DNA from: Euborellia annulipes
Taxonomy: Eukaryota > Arthropoda > Insecta > Dermaptera > Anisolabididae
DNA length: 64,000 nt
Direction: 5' to 3'
NCBI GenBank assembly: GCA_023213315.1
Contig: JAKCPI010015691.1
Span: 1 to 64,000 of the forward strand
Shown one piece after another: positions 1 to 11,800 of this stretch (the first letter of the stretch is position 1; every line of letters starts with the position of its first letter). The position numbers and the translations under genes are program-made. The notes below the pieces were generated by a model that saw only the letters and a program-made list of their open reading frames with translations, ran no database searches and had not been told where the DNA came from.

Positions 1-627
1 GCGGCACAACTTTTCTCTTACCTTCGGTAATCGAAAGTTGTGTACTGTGCTTGTCACACCAGATTTTTGTGTCGACATATATTTAGTTCCCGACAGTACG
101 GAACATATGAATTCAGATGTAAAATTTATAAGTATGGGAAAATATTTATATTTTGTTACCATGGCAACCATTTCTCATATCTTCCCTATGAAATACAAGA
201 GTAAAGTGGTCTTCAGAAGATTTCAATCACAAAATGAGTATATACATTTTAAAGAGAATCTAAAAAATAATTGATTTTTGAATTTTAAAAAAAATCGTTG
301 GAGCAAATTTTGAGAAAATCAAAAAAAACTGAAAAAGTACATCAGTAAAGTACTAGTACACTTTGGCCGATTTTGATTAAAAGCTTATTTTTCCGGTCCC
401 GGGGGTGTTTAACTTAAATATAAAATTTCAGCCTCATAGCTCAATTCCTTCATGCTTCACACACACACACAGAGACAGACAGACCATGTCGCGAAAACCA
501 CTCTTTTGGATTCAGGGGACCTCAAAACGTGAAGATCCATCAAAATCTCGACATCGAATTTTTGACATGAATCCAATACTTTCTCTCTTATATATATTAC
601 ATATATACATAGGTAAGAGAAAGTAAA
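1..627 (+). repeat. Family A repeat, + copy, cut by window start
   Basis: This copy shows most of the layout of family A. First comes a hairpin whose right arm reads 'GTGTACTGTGCTTGTCACAC' then 'CAGATTTTTGTGTCGACATA'. Next is 'TTACCATGGCAACCATTTCT', then the central box 'AAGTACATCAGTAAAGTACT' followed by 'GGCCGATTTTG'. An 'ACAGAGACAGACAGACC' stretch and 'AAATCTCGACATCGAATTTT' follow. The end is an AT-rich hairpin closing 'GGTAAGAGAAAGTAAAA'. No open frame of note is present and no target duplication is visible. The left hairpin arm is lost at base 1. Confidence 0.85.
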
Positions 628-1079
628 AACTTAAAAAAAATTTTTTTAATAAATGCTGGTGAAAATAAACAGTTAATTTTGCATAAACAGATACACGCTG
701 AACATTTTTTTTTTTTCTCTTGACTTGCCCTTTCTCGATAGGGCTGATTTCGCAACGCCCTGACCATGTCGAGTCTCCTCAGTTTTCTCCTCACGACCAG
801 AAATAAACTCCGAACCACAATTCTTGAAATAAGGGATTTTGCTACACTGAATTTTATTCGACTTCTCTCCTTTTCTTTTTATTTTATATTTCATTCGCCC
901 TCTTGCCACCTTCGAGCCCTTTTTAAGCACGAAAACACGTTCACCTACTAAAATGTTGACCTTTGTAAATCATTTAAAACACACAGAGTGTAGATATTTC
1001 CTTTTAATTATTAATTTCTAATTATTAGCTTATTGAGCCTACATTAATATAATCTTAAATAATTACAAGAGTTTTTTAA

Positions 1080-1468
1080 GGGGCCTCAAGAACGACGTCT
1101 AAACGTACTTAAAAAAAAAAAAACTAATTATAAGGAATTTTTCAATGTGGTTTTTTTTTTTAAATGAATTGAATTCGTTAGAGATTATTGGTACATCGAG
1201 CTATAATTTTTTTAATGAAAAATTATCGTAATTAATTTTTTTGTTATCAAGCAAATACAAAAAAACAATCAGTCCCAATAATCTTTAATTTTTTTTTTTA
1301 ATTTAAAAATAAATTTATTGTTATTATTAATCACATATTAATTGAGAAATTTTTAAAATAAGCTTAGATGATTTATTTAAAATTCAACTGTCAAATTAGT
1401 TCAGCATTCTTGCAATAGATGGCAGGCTAGTCTAACAGCCGATATCTTGCCTATATATGGTGGTATTT
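1080..1468 (+). mobile_element. TTAA-type (piggyBac-like) MITE, truncated copy
   Basis: Begins TTAA|GGGGCCTCAAGAACGACGTC and matches the first 390 bases of the full element at 61528, through 'AGATGGCAGGCTAGTCTAAC'. The remaining third and the other end are missing, so it stops near 1468. Orientation is given to match the 61528 copy. Confidence 0.8.
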
Positions 1469-2400
1469 GGCTTTTTCGGCTATTTGAATTAATACATATT
1501 AATTATTTCGTTATTTTAAAAAAAAAAATGAAAAGTTTTTAATGGAAACTTTTGGGGTACAGTAAAAACTTAATAAAACCTTTTAAAAAAATATATATAA
1601 ATTGCTTCCTTATAAAATTCAGCCAAAATCATAGATTCGCTTCTTAGAGAGCCAAAAAATCAGTTTATTATTATTATTAAATTAATATTTCATTAATTTT
1701 GAGTAAGAATTCAATAAGATAGACTGCACCTCCATCTGCAAAAATTCTAAAAATTCTATTAGTTGGCTATTTGAAATGACAAGATTATTTTTATTAATTA
1801 AAATAAATTTAAGGTATAGGTCTAATAATATTAATGTATTTTATTTCTATTCCTTAATTCTTTTTGGGAGGGGGGCCTAGCATCGCCCAAAACCCTCCTG
1901 CCCTCCCCCTTATGGACTAAGGTCCCGCAGGGGACAGATATTGTAAAATAATGAGCAGCCAATATTATTTTTTATTAATATATTTTATTTAAATATAATC
2001 CAAATTAAAATTACATTTTTTTAATTAAAATGTTTAAATATTATAATATTTTCTTATCAAAACCTATACTAAAATTAAATTATATTAATTACGGCATTTT
2101 TAAGTTATCCGGAATTTTTTATTTATACTGTTTATGCAACTATAAATTAATTTGTGTTGGGTGTTTAGTTTTAAGGCACTTGCACTAACGTCTCTATTCT
2201 CTCTATCATACATACTATTTCAGAAAAATTAAATAAATAATATGAATTTGAACCAGAAAACATTGATTAAAAAAAAATATAATTATGTTATTTTACAATA
2301 AACATTTAACCCTACCAGATGTCAGAAATCTTTATTTTTCTGTAATATAGTATAATCAATTAGAAACTGGAAGGCCTAAATATTTATTACAAAATAATCA

Positions 2401-2868
2401 TAGGCGCCGGAACCGCCCCCTAGCCCACAGGAGGGGCAGGGGGGCAATATGTCTTCTTTTATTTCATTTATTTTTAAAAATATTACATTTTTACTTTTGA
2501 AAAATAAAATCTTCTAAATTAAAAAAAATTAAAAGAGTAAGAAATTCATTTTTTTTTCAAAATATTTTATACAAACCCTATTGTATTTCTAATTTCTAAA
2601 AACATTTTATATTGAATTAAAAGAAGAAAATTAAAAATATTTATTTCCTTCAAATAGTATAAATATAGCCTAAAAATTTTTTGATAAAATCACTAGCAAA
2701 TTTTTTAAAATTTTAATTTTATTAAAATTGTGATTTTATTTAAAATTTTTAAAGCTTTATAGTAGATTTTTTTTTATTTTATACTATTTGAACCTATTAA
2801 ATTATTTTAATTTTCTAAAAAAAAATTTTTTGCCTCCCCCCTGATTCAATTTGTTCCGGGGCTCCTGA
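2401..2868. mobile_element. Possible MITE with GGCGCCGGAAC ends
   Basis: Left end TAGGCGCCGGAACCGCCCCC and right end TTGTTCCGGGGCTCCTG roughly pair, with C/G-rich outer parts around an AT-rich middle. No duplication is visible. This is a shape-based call. Confidence 0.45.
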
Positions 2869-3000
2869 AAATAACCGAATTATATTAAAAAAAAAAAAAA
2901 ACTAGGCTGTCATGTGTTTTTTTTTTTTACTCTCTAAGAAAAATTCTGGTTAATGTATTTACTCTAAAATTTCATACACATCTACAATTTTAATACCAAA

Positions 3001-3105
3001 TTTCTTGCGTTTTTAAGTAATCGTTTTCACACCCACATCAAAATCTCGAACTCGAATTTTTTGACGATTACAATACTTTCCCTACTTCCAGCTTACGTAT
3101 AAACT
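3001..3105 (+). repeat. Unclassified repeat with 'GATTACAATACTTT' end
   Basis: 'TTTTTAAGTAATCGTTTTCA', then 'GACGATTACAATACTTTCCC'. Similar text occurs at 30858-30922 ('TGATTACAATACTTTT') and in part at 62280-62320. Distinct from family A, although the layout is similar. Confidence 0.55.
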
Positions 3106-4194
3106 TATGACGCATTGCTTTAGTGATAAATGATTGTGTTCCGCCCTATTCTAAAAAAATAAAATAAAAAACATCAAACACCGCTATTGGCCAGCTATGA
3201 ATGGAGAAAGGGAGAAGGATTTCTATTCAAATTAACATCACGGAGACATGACGCCACCCTCCAGCTCCTAAAAGACATTGAGCTTTCGGGTTTTCTTTGG
3301 GAAGCGAATAATGGCAGGTCTTCTAGGGGGTTTTAGGGTTAACCTCAACAACACGTCATGTTTCATTCCCTTCCTAGAGACTAATCTTGTTTAGATTCGA
3401 GCAAAGCAATCATATTGAATTAGTTTTTTATTAGCGCGCAAATTCATTTTTTATTTATTTATGTCTATGTGTTTGTTTGTATGAATGAACATATGAAAGG
3501 GATGATAAACATAACATTCGAAATTCAAACCAGGACTTTCGGATTACGTTCACATGTCGAACATATTTTTTTTTTTTTTAATGTTAATGATTATTTAATG
3601 ATAATGGAATAAAAAAAATAAACTTATTTAAAAAAATAGTCTTCAATTAGACCTAATCAAACAGAAAATTAAAAGATCGAAAAAAAGTAAAATTAAAATT
3701 TTTTTAATCAATGAAAAACTCAACAAGTGGATTTAAAAAATCATAATTAAAAAAAAAAAAAAAATTTCAAGAACAGCGCTTGAATGATTTTTGGATAAAA
3801 AATTATTAATACTTTTGAATATCAAATTATATAGAAAAATAGAAACAAATTTAGGAAGAGAGAATGAGAATGAAAAATGAGTAGATCTACCGATATGATT
3901 GATTTATCAATGTGAAAATTGTATAAAAGGCAAAATATAAAATATCCAGTGTCATACTATTGAAATTAATTTAATTTTTTTCTTTAACAAAATATAATTA
4001 GACATCTAGTTTAATTTTATAATACTATCCGCAATGCCCGCCTATACACCAGACAGAGGACCTTATTTGTCGAGGACAAGCACTATCGTTTCCTTGTGTT
4101 CCAAACTATTGCAAACGACAGCATAAGGCTAAATTTAATAATAAGTTTTAATCTGTATGCTTAAAATGTACGTATTAAATTTTACTTATATAAG

Positions 4195-5176
4195 TAATAG
4201 GCTCTATATAGTCAAAAAGTATTGCGATCATGTCAATAATTCGATGTCGAGATTTTGATGGATATATAAGTTTTGAGTCTAAAAAAGATTGGTCTGTGTG
4301 TGTGTAACGGTTTTAAGCATGAAGGAAATGAGCTGTGAGGTTGAAATTTTTTATTTAAGTTAGGCACCCTCCCGGGCAATTAAAATAAAATTTTGAACAA
4401 AATCGGCCAAATTTTTCTAGTACTTTACGAAAGTACTTTTTTATTTTATTTTATTTTTTTTTTGTTTTCTCAAAATTGGCTCTAACGATTTTGATTAAAA
4501 TTCATAAATCAACTATTTTTAGATGTTTTTTAAAAAGTATATCAGTAAAATCTTTCGTTAAAATTGTTTGAAGTACAGTGAGCGCCACAATTAAGTCCCC
4601 ACCTGATAGCTTTAGTTTTAAGTATATGGTATAGTATATGGTGTAAAGTGAAATAATTTTAATGACCGAAAAGGTAAAACGTAAAATCTGGTACAGATGA
4701 TTTTATTTTACCTTTTAAAATTTAAAATCATTTCACCATTTACCAAATTTAATACCATATACTTAAGGCTAAAGTTATCAGGTGGGGACTTAATTGTGGC
4801 GCTCACTGTACACTTAACTGATGTAGTATTTCAGATTTTTCAAATTCATTCTTCAGCTCTTCCTTCCATAGAGTTAATTTTAAATCCCTATGGGGATTCG
4901 CTTGTTAATTTTGATTCAAAAAGTTTGAAACTTTTTGCACATTAAAATAAAATTTCCAATTCTTATGAAATTTTGTATTTATTTACGATTCTATATTGTG
5001 TATAAAATGTCCAAATATGAGATTAAAATTTTGAAAAATAACCATAGTTTATTTCAAGCAGTCAACATTTAAAATGCAAGTTTGGATGCTATGGGAAATT
5101 AAATATATCTCGAGACAAAAAAATCCGGTGTGGCAAGCACAGTACACAAAAATTGTGTGCTTGCCACACCGGATAA
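4195..5176 (-). repeat. Family A repeat, - copy, long variant with a nested MITE
   Basis: Read on the - strand it begins with an inverted pair around 'GTGTGGCAAGCACA' and ends near 'CATGATCGCAATACTTTTTG'. It is the long variant, carrying an extra internal block with 'CTCTTCCTTCCATAGAG' and 'ATCCCTATGGGGATT' that short copies lack. A TA-flanked MITE (4576-4808) interrupts it; removing the MITE restores the usual 'GAAGTACACTT' of the family. The long variant is also seen at 15288-15835 and 16665-17545. Confidence 0.85.
4576..4808. mobile_element. Tc1/mariner-like MITE, 233 bp, copy 1
   Basis: An almost complete palindrome with ends CAGTGAGCGCCACAATTAAG and CTTAATTGTGGCGCTCACTG, flanked by TA on both sides. 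Each half carries 'TATACCATATACTTAAG'-like sequence, with the centre near 'AAATCTGGTACAGATG'. It has no coding capacity. Identical length to the copy at 48934. TA duplication and CAGT ends are typical of Tc1/mariner miniatures. Confidence 0.9.
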
Positions 5177-5275
5177 AGTATCTTACCGAAAGTAACCAGT
5201 TTCACCATATTTTTTTTTGTTTTGTGTATTAATTACTTCCTTAGACAAAGTGTCTATAAGGAAGGATCATTTTAA

Positions 5276-5908
5276 ATAAATAAATATTTATTTGAAGTAA
5301 TAAAGTTGGCTGTTGTATATAAACAATAGAGGCAGCCAGGTAAATAGTCTCCACGGAATAAAACTCTCTATACAGGAAACAGTTGCGACTTTAATTAAAT
5401 TAGGCCATTAAAAAAAAAAAAAAACAATTTTGTGACTAAAACTTCGTATAGGCCTATAAGCTATGATAATTTATGTATAATAAATACATACAAACTGTAA
5501 ATGCTCTGTCATTTGAGTGATTTGATCAGTGGCGTCATTTCAACTTTTCTTGGGGGGGGGGGGGCAAACTTTTTTTTTATTAAAATTTACTTACATATAA
5601 GTATCTCAAATTTGACCAAAAGATACTTAATTTGTTAGTTTTGTATATCCGTAGATATATATTTTATTTAGAATTATATAAAATTTAAAAAGATCAGAGG
5701 TCTTGGGGGTGGGCGGGGAGCAAATGCCCCTTTGCCCCCTCCCCTTTCAAATGGTACCTTTGGATTTGATTTCACTAATTGGACTGAAGAAGGCCTTATT
5801 TAATTAAAGCCTAAACTGTTTCCTGTATAGAGAGTTTTATTTTGTGGAGACTATTTACCTGGCTGCCAGCTCCTTTCATCTATTGTTTAAATAAATATTT
5901 ATTTAAGT
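5276..5908. repeat. Fold-back element with a G-rich insertion in its loop
   Basis: 'GGCAGCCAGGTAAATAGTCT' and 'CTCTCTATACAGGAAACAGT' on the left are inverted on the right (5810-5888), and 'AAATAAATATTTATTT' bounds both sides. The loop holds a sequence starting CAGTGGCGTCATTTC (5526) with long G and C runs, probably a decayed hAT-like MITE. Confidence 0.8.
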
Positions 5909-6210
5909 GATTTTTTTACCAAAGTAAGCAAATTGATAACTCAAAAGTAGGTACTTCAGAGAAAATAAATAAAGTAATTGGAATATAAGCCTACTCTCTA
6001 TACTGTATATTTTATTATTTCTTCAAAGCCACCCCCCCCTCCCGTACACTGAAAATGCGGGGTTTTGACTAAGACTGTCACCTCTCCGGTCATAATAGCA
6101 ATAATAGGCAATAATAGCCAATCCTAAACAAGCTTTTGAGCTGAGGTCCTCTCTCATTGGTCAATTTATAAAACTATTGTTTTTATTCCCTAATTTGTCA
6201 TCCACTTTGA

Positions 6211-6690
6211 CTATGAAATTTTCAGGTTGTTGGTGTAGTTTTTATAATAATTTGAACCAATTATTTTTCAGAAATTTTATTTACACTGATTGCAATTACA
6301 CAGTTTCGGTCATTCAATATGACCATCATCAGGCCTGGAATATATACAATTTTTTTAACATAGGACAATGCATTATAATTGCATTCTTTTTTTTTTAATA
6401 CAAAATTTGTTTTTATAAAGTAAATTATAAAATCAGTAATCAAAATTATTATTATTATTAATAGAAATGTTGGCTTTTGATTTTTTATAATTTACTTTAT
6501 AAAAACAAATTTTGTATCTAAAAAAGAATGCAATTATAATGTTAAAAAATTTGTATATATTGGCCTGATGATGGTCACATTGAATGACCGAAACTGTGTA
6601 TTGCAATCAGCCGTCGGCATATAAAATTTCTGAAAAATAATTGGTTCAAATTATTATAAAAACGACTTCAACAACCTGCAAATTTCATAG
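6211..6690. repeat. Fold-back element with outward CTGATGA...GAAAC motifs
   Basis: A 480-bp inverted repeat centred near 6450. The left arm carries the motif on the - strand (6302-6334) and the right arm on the + strand (6563-6596): CTGATGA, then GGTC-loop-GACC, then GAAAC. Arms stay paired from 'ATGAAATTTTCAGGTTG' to 'CAACCTGCAAATTTCAT'. No coding content. Confidence 0.88.
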
Positions 6691-7424
6691 TACACCTTTA
6701 AGAATTGGATGATATTATGCTTGAGCTGTTTCTTGAATAGTTAAATGTTTTAATTATTAATTATATAGCCTACTACGTAATAATATATTTTTAGCTTTAA
6801 AAAAACTAAAAATTTTCCTAAGAGAAATTTGATTTACGTAGATATATCTTGAAAAAAAAAATTAATTCCATCCAATTAATTTCATCATTTTATTTATCTA
6901 AAAATTCCTTAAAATGCATAAGTTATTTCAAATACCAATTTCGGCCACTCCTACTCCACTATAACAGGAGTAGAGTGTACCAGTTAATTTTATACTTGAC
7001 AATAAAATTGATTTTGATTACATTTCAAAGGTGACGGTAATGGGGATTTTAAATAGATTTAAAGTCAATTTAATCGGGCTTAAATTTAAAACGATTCTTT
7101 ATATATATAATAATACTATTAATAATAAGCTTTGTTATTTAATTATTAATTATACGATGATTAATATTTTGCTTTGATTAGAGCGAATAAAGATCTAAAA
7201 ACAAAACCCCAAAATACGAGAAATGTTTTGTTCTGTTTATAGTTAATTTAAATAAAAATTAATTTTATTCTGAATGAATCCATAGGAAGCCAATTTCCTT
7301 TGATTGTATAAATCCGGTCCTAAGGGGAAAAAGCAAGCTAATCCTTTTGGTGTTGGTGTGCACGTAAATGTTAAAAGGATTGTTGTCATTTGTCATTATA
7401 AAATGTTTTCTAGTGACTTTTTTT

Positions 7425-7605
7425 TGTTATGATCCGGTTGAAAGAAGGAGCAGGTGAGAGTGAGAGGGCGCAGGCCTCACGCAAATCGTCAAAGTTATCG
7501 ATTTGGAGGCCAGGAGTTGACCAGGACGGGTGCACAGGACCAGAAGGACACTCTGCAGCACAACGCAACCCTCAAGAGGAGACCATTCTGTTAACTTGTA
7601 GAAAT
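7425..7605 (+). other. Non-AT-rich patch with a short open frame
   Basis: 'GGTTGAAAGAAGGAGCAGGT' to 'CTCAAGAGGAGACCATTCTG'; translates as MIRLKEGAGESERAQASRKS and on. No recognised domain. Could be a retroelement tail. Confidence 0.25.
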
Positions 7606-7698
7606 TCTACCCTTAACTCAGAGATCATTTTACCAAAATATTTTCTGTTTCATTCAATTCTTTAGAATTTACAGAACGTTAGTCGTTAACAAAAAAAA

Positions 7699-8845
7699 TA
7701 TGGTGTGACGCAGAGCACATAACTTTCTCTTACCTCCGGTAATTTAAAGGTGTGTTCAGAGCTTGTTAAACCAGATTTGTGTAGGAATAAATTAATAATA
7801 ATATTTTGTACCATTTATTTTAGAAAATTAAATTCAAAAAAGTTATTGTAACATCATGCTTTTTATTAGGGAAATTTTTAATTATAGACCACATTTTTCT
7901 ATTAATTATTTATTAAAAATATAATACTGTACAACGTTTCGAGTGCTTATTCTGCGCCTTTCATCAGCAGCTGCAGAATAAGCAGTCGAAACGTTGTAAA
8001 GTATTTATATTTTTATTAAATAATTAATAACAAAAATGTGGTCTATAATTAAAAATTTTCCTAATAATAATAATTCAAACCACAAAGATAAACACATCAT
8101 GCTTTTTATGTAAACATTTGCTTTGAAGATTGTGACTAACTTCGTGGGAATGAGTATAAATGGCGCGAAAATTTGTATCTAACTTCATAGGAATGACTGT
8201 AGGTGGCACTGACGTCGTTGTATATAAAATGCACGTAACGGTGGTAACGGTTAGTTCACATGTGCACAGTACTTGAAAACGACTACAGAAAAAGCAGTCG
8301 AAATGTTGTACAGTTATTATATTTTTAATAAATAATTAATAAACAAAATGTGATATATAAGAATTCAAGATGTAAAATTATAAACATTTAAAAATATTTA
8401 TATTTTATTACCATTTCTCCTATCTTTCCTATGAAATACAAGAATAAAATATGCTTCAAACAATGTTTAGGGCAAAATGAGAATATATATTTTAAAGAGC
8501 ATTTAAAAAATAATTTATTTATGAATTGTAATCAAAATCATTAAAGCGAATTTTGAGAAAACCGAAAAAAACTGAAAAAAATACATCAGTAAAGTACTAG
8601 TACATTTTTGCCGATTTTATTGAAAAGCTTATTTTTGCGCCTCAGTGGGGCGCCTAATTTAAATATATAATTTCAACATCGTAGCTCGTTTTCTTCATAG
8701 TTATATTTTAATCACAGTCAGACCCTTTAGCGGGACACTTTTTTTTTGAACTTAAAACCTGTATTTCCATCAAAATGTCGACAACCAATTTTTGACATGA
8801 ATTAAATACTTTCTCTCTGTATATTTAGGTAAGAGAAAGTAAAAA
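7699..8845 (+). repeat. Family A repeat split by a 0.55-kb insertion
   Basis: The end hairpin lies at 7703-7775, and the body resumes at about 8346 with 'AGAATTCAAGATGTAAAATT' and runs to 'GGTAAGAGAAAGTAAAA'. The inserted block is the GAAACGTTGT fold-back unit. Confidence 0.8.
7865..8066. repeat. Fold-back element with GAAACGTTGT motifs
   Basis: Arms 'TTTTTAATTATAGACCACAT' and its complement enclose 'CTGATGAAAGGCGCAG' plus 'ACTCGAAACGTTGT' on the - strand (7934-7970) and 'CAGTCGAAACGTTGT' on the +. It forms part of a roughly 550-bp insertion (7790-8345) in a family A copy. That insertion also holds a TATATAAA (8221-8228) about 25 bases before 'TTAGTTCACATGTG', a possible promoter. Confidence 0.8.
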
Positions 8846-9371
8846 AGATTCTCCAAAGACTGAGTAAAAGTTTGAATAGTTCAAAAGACGGTATTAAAAA
8901 TGTTGAAATTTGTCTGTTTTATATCTTTTCTAACAATAAATTATTTCTCTTTGGAAATTGTGTCGCAATCCCCTCAAATTTGTACCCTTTAATCCCTTTG
9001 AAGAGCGATATAAATAGTCCCTAGAATATTCTTACCTGTCTACCCAATGACTTCTTTTGTTCCCACTCTCACTGTGTTTGTGCGTCCCTTTGTACGTTGG
9101 CTTGCAGATTTCAGGGCAAAAAAGCTATTTTCTTTTCAAAAGGTTAATATGTTATTTGTTTTAATATGAATTGAAACATTCTTTTAATTAGAGAATTAGA
9201 AACATTTTAAAATATTAACTAAAGAGAAAACGGTCTGTGTTTTCAATATAAAGCTTGAGCTTCCAAGTTGAAGTTTTATATTAAAGTTAGCAATTGAAAG
9301 AAATTTAAGCTAACAAATTAAGACGAAGTTTTTTCTGATTTCCACATTTCTTTTAGCAATATATGCTAATA

Positions 9372-10135
9372 TGTAAGTATATGTAGAGAGAAAGTATTGC
9401 AGTCATGTCAGATTTTGATTGAAATACACGTTTTGAGGTCCTCTGAGTCCTAAATCAAGAAGGAAAAGAGCTAGGAGGTTGAAATTTGATATTTAAGTTA
9501 GGTACCCCAATGAGGCGCGAATATTAAGCTCATAAATAAAATCGGCCAAAGATTACTAGTACTTTACTGATGTACTTTTAAGTTTTTTTTTTCGATTTTC
9601 TCAAAATTCACTCAAACTATTTTGTTAAAAATTCATAAATCAAATATTTTTTAGTTACTCTTTAGAATGTATAGTTTCATAAAAATTGTGCGTAGCCAGA
9701 CATCTTGTTAGGGGGGCCAACCCCTCGTTAGAGCGAGAGGGGGGGTTTGCAATTAATATATACATAGATTATTAATTAATTATTTAATTAAAAAAAAAAT
9801 TAAATTAATGTAGTGGATTGGAGCGTTAGAAAAAAATTCCCAATGGGAAATATATATATATATTTTTTTTTAATTTTTAGGACAAGCCAGGGGGGCAAAA
9901 GCCCCCCTGGCTCCCCCTGGCTACGCCCATGTGTGAAGCACACTTTACTCTTGTACTTCATAAGAAAGATAGGAGATTGATTGCCATGGTAACAAAATAA
10001 AAATATTTTCCCATCTTTCTGCTGGAAACTGAAAAGAGATCGACGCAAAGAATCTGGTGTGGCAAGCACAAAACACAACTCTCAAATACCGAAGTTAAAA
10101 GACATTTGTGTCCTATTAGACAATCACACCAAATT
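9372..10135 (-). repeat. Family A repeat, - copy with a nested MITE
   Basis: Runs from 'AGAGAGAAAGTATTGCAGTC' to the hairpin near 10050-10130. Includes 'ACTAGTACTTTACTGATGTA'. The GCGTAGCCAG MITE (9690-9935) lies inside. Confidence 0.82.
9690..9935. mobile_element. MITE with GCGTAGCCAG ends, inside family A
   Basis: Inverted ends GCGTAGCCAG and CTGGCTACGC; the right side has a further 'GCCCCCCTGGC' hairpin. About 245 bp, non-coding, with a TA-rich centre. It splits a family A copy between 'AAAAATTGTG' and 'TGTGAAGCACAC'. I cannot read a firm duplication, so the superfamily is open. Confidence 0.7.
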
Positions 10136-10674
10136 TTAATTAATAATAAAATTTCTTTATTGGTTCTCGAAAGCCATTTTTTGTTTTTTCCTTCTATAGA
10201 GCCATCTTTTTTTTTATTGAATTAGATGTTGGTCCTTCGGGATGTCGTGTGTTGCTCCGTGCGATGCTAGACTCGGGAGATGTGTTTGGTTATAATTAAA
10301 AGTACTATTGCATTTTATGTGTTTTTATTGAGAGAAAACATTCAGGCATTGAGATGGGGACGGAAAAGTGATCTCCGCCCCCCCCCTCCTCCCCTTCGGG
10401 CAAGCAGTTTATATTTACGAGACTAAAACTTAACAAAAGAAATAGGTCTTACATGTATATGTAATTTGCGAAAGTATGATTTTGCTATTTTATTTTATTC
10501 AATTATGCTGAGTGGGTCTAAAACACAATTTCTAATTTCAATAATTTTCCTCTTATTGCTTTTTTCTGGGTTGTTAAGTTTTGGTTTCGCAGCTCCATTA
10601 CATAAAAAGAAATAAGATCTAATTTTTTTATTAATCTAACAGTTACTCCCATAAATGATTTTAAAATATTCTTC

Positions 10675-10910
10675 TGTCCTCGCCTTATTCCCGCGATGCG
10701 GGGTCGGCGGACCCTACTTTTACCCTCCAACCCTGTCACGTGTTTTTGCGACCGGAAGAAATAAAACAGGCCGGGCCGTCGCACGGTCTGAAGCCTGTTG
10801 AAAAGACTAAGGAAGAGACAGCATTCAAAGAACTGAAGGAATGCTCGTCCCAGCTCGGGCAGCTCGTGGTCGCCATCCACGAACCCACAAAATGTGGGTC
10901 CCTGAGCGAA
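10675..10910. other. GC-rich island, unrecognised
   Basis: 'CCCGCGATGCGGGGTCGGCG' and 'AACTGAAGGAATGCTCGTCC' form about 230 bases of mixed-composition sequence with open frames on both strands (120 codons on -). The 'GACCCCGCATCGCGGG' palindrome suggests a retroelement tail rather than a gene. Confidence 0.35.
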
Positions 10911-11391
10911 AGCGATTTTAAAATATTATACTTCTATAATGTGAATTATTAATATAAATATTTGTTTTCAAAAACTAAAGGCCCTAATAATCTTATTTTC
11001 GTTATATATTTATATTTTTCTTACCTTCATGTACCATTTTCTACTTGAACTCTATTAAATACCTAAAATTATTGAATATATTGAAATATATTAAAAATTA
11101 AAAAAATTTCCGGACCGGGCTTAAAAATTAGTTTAAGAATTAGTAATTTTAAGAATTACAAAAAATAACGAATTATACAAACAATTTTAAAAATAATTTT
11201 TTAATTTAAAAATCAAAATAATCGATCAAATAGTTTATGAATAATTTTTTGCATACAACTTTTATAAAATTCAATAAAAAAAAACCCACAATTAAAAAAA
11301 AAAAAACTCAACAGTTTTCATAAAGCAATGATTATTTAAAAAATTGGCTAGATAAAAAAATAATGGATAACTTTTTAAGGATACAAATAAA

Positions 11392-11800
11392 AAGATACCT
11401 CCCTGCGGGCTGTACCGGGCACGGGCCAACGAGTCAATCCGTGCCCGTTCAGGGCTCTCGGACTTGAAGGAATTCTCACAAGATTTGACACACGCACCCA
11501 GGCAAAACATGCACGCAAGTGACACACATGCTTGTACATGTAAAGGAAGCCACGCACCATCTTGACATGGCGCCGGTCGATACTCTCTCCCGGTTTCGGA
11601 TAATCGGAGAAAAAGAGGGAGAGCAAAAAAACGTGCTTGGTGGGGGACTGTATATACAACATATATGTCCAATAACTCAGCTGCCCAGTTAGGAATATCC
11701 GGAATAAGAATCAAACTTGGCTGCTTTGTCAGCCAAGAATCACCCAGGGCTGGATTGTCACCCCTTTGCTTGGGGTCTAGATTTGAATAAAACCTAAATC
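11392..11800. other. GC-rich island, unrecognised
   Basis: Sharp borders with AT-rich DNA. A 140-codon frame on the - strand (11292-11714) shows no motif I can name and ends in low-complexity Phe. 'CGGGCACGGGCC' and 'CCGTGCCCG' form a small hairpin. Probably a transposon remnant. Confidence 0.35.

Noticed and set aside
10518..10880. 120-codon frame on the - strand.
   Set aside because: Starts in a GC island but runs into AT-rich DNA; no motif recognised; likely repeat-derived.
11292..11714. 140-codon frame on the - strand.
   Set aside because: No domain, no splice or promoter context, and a poly-Phe end from an A run.
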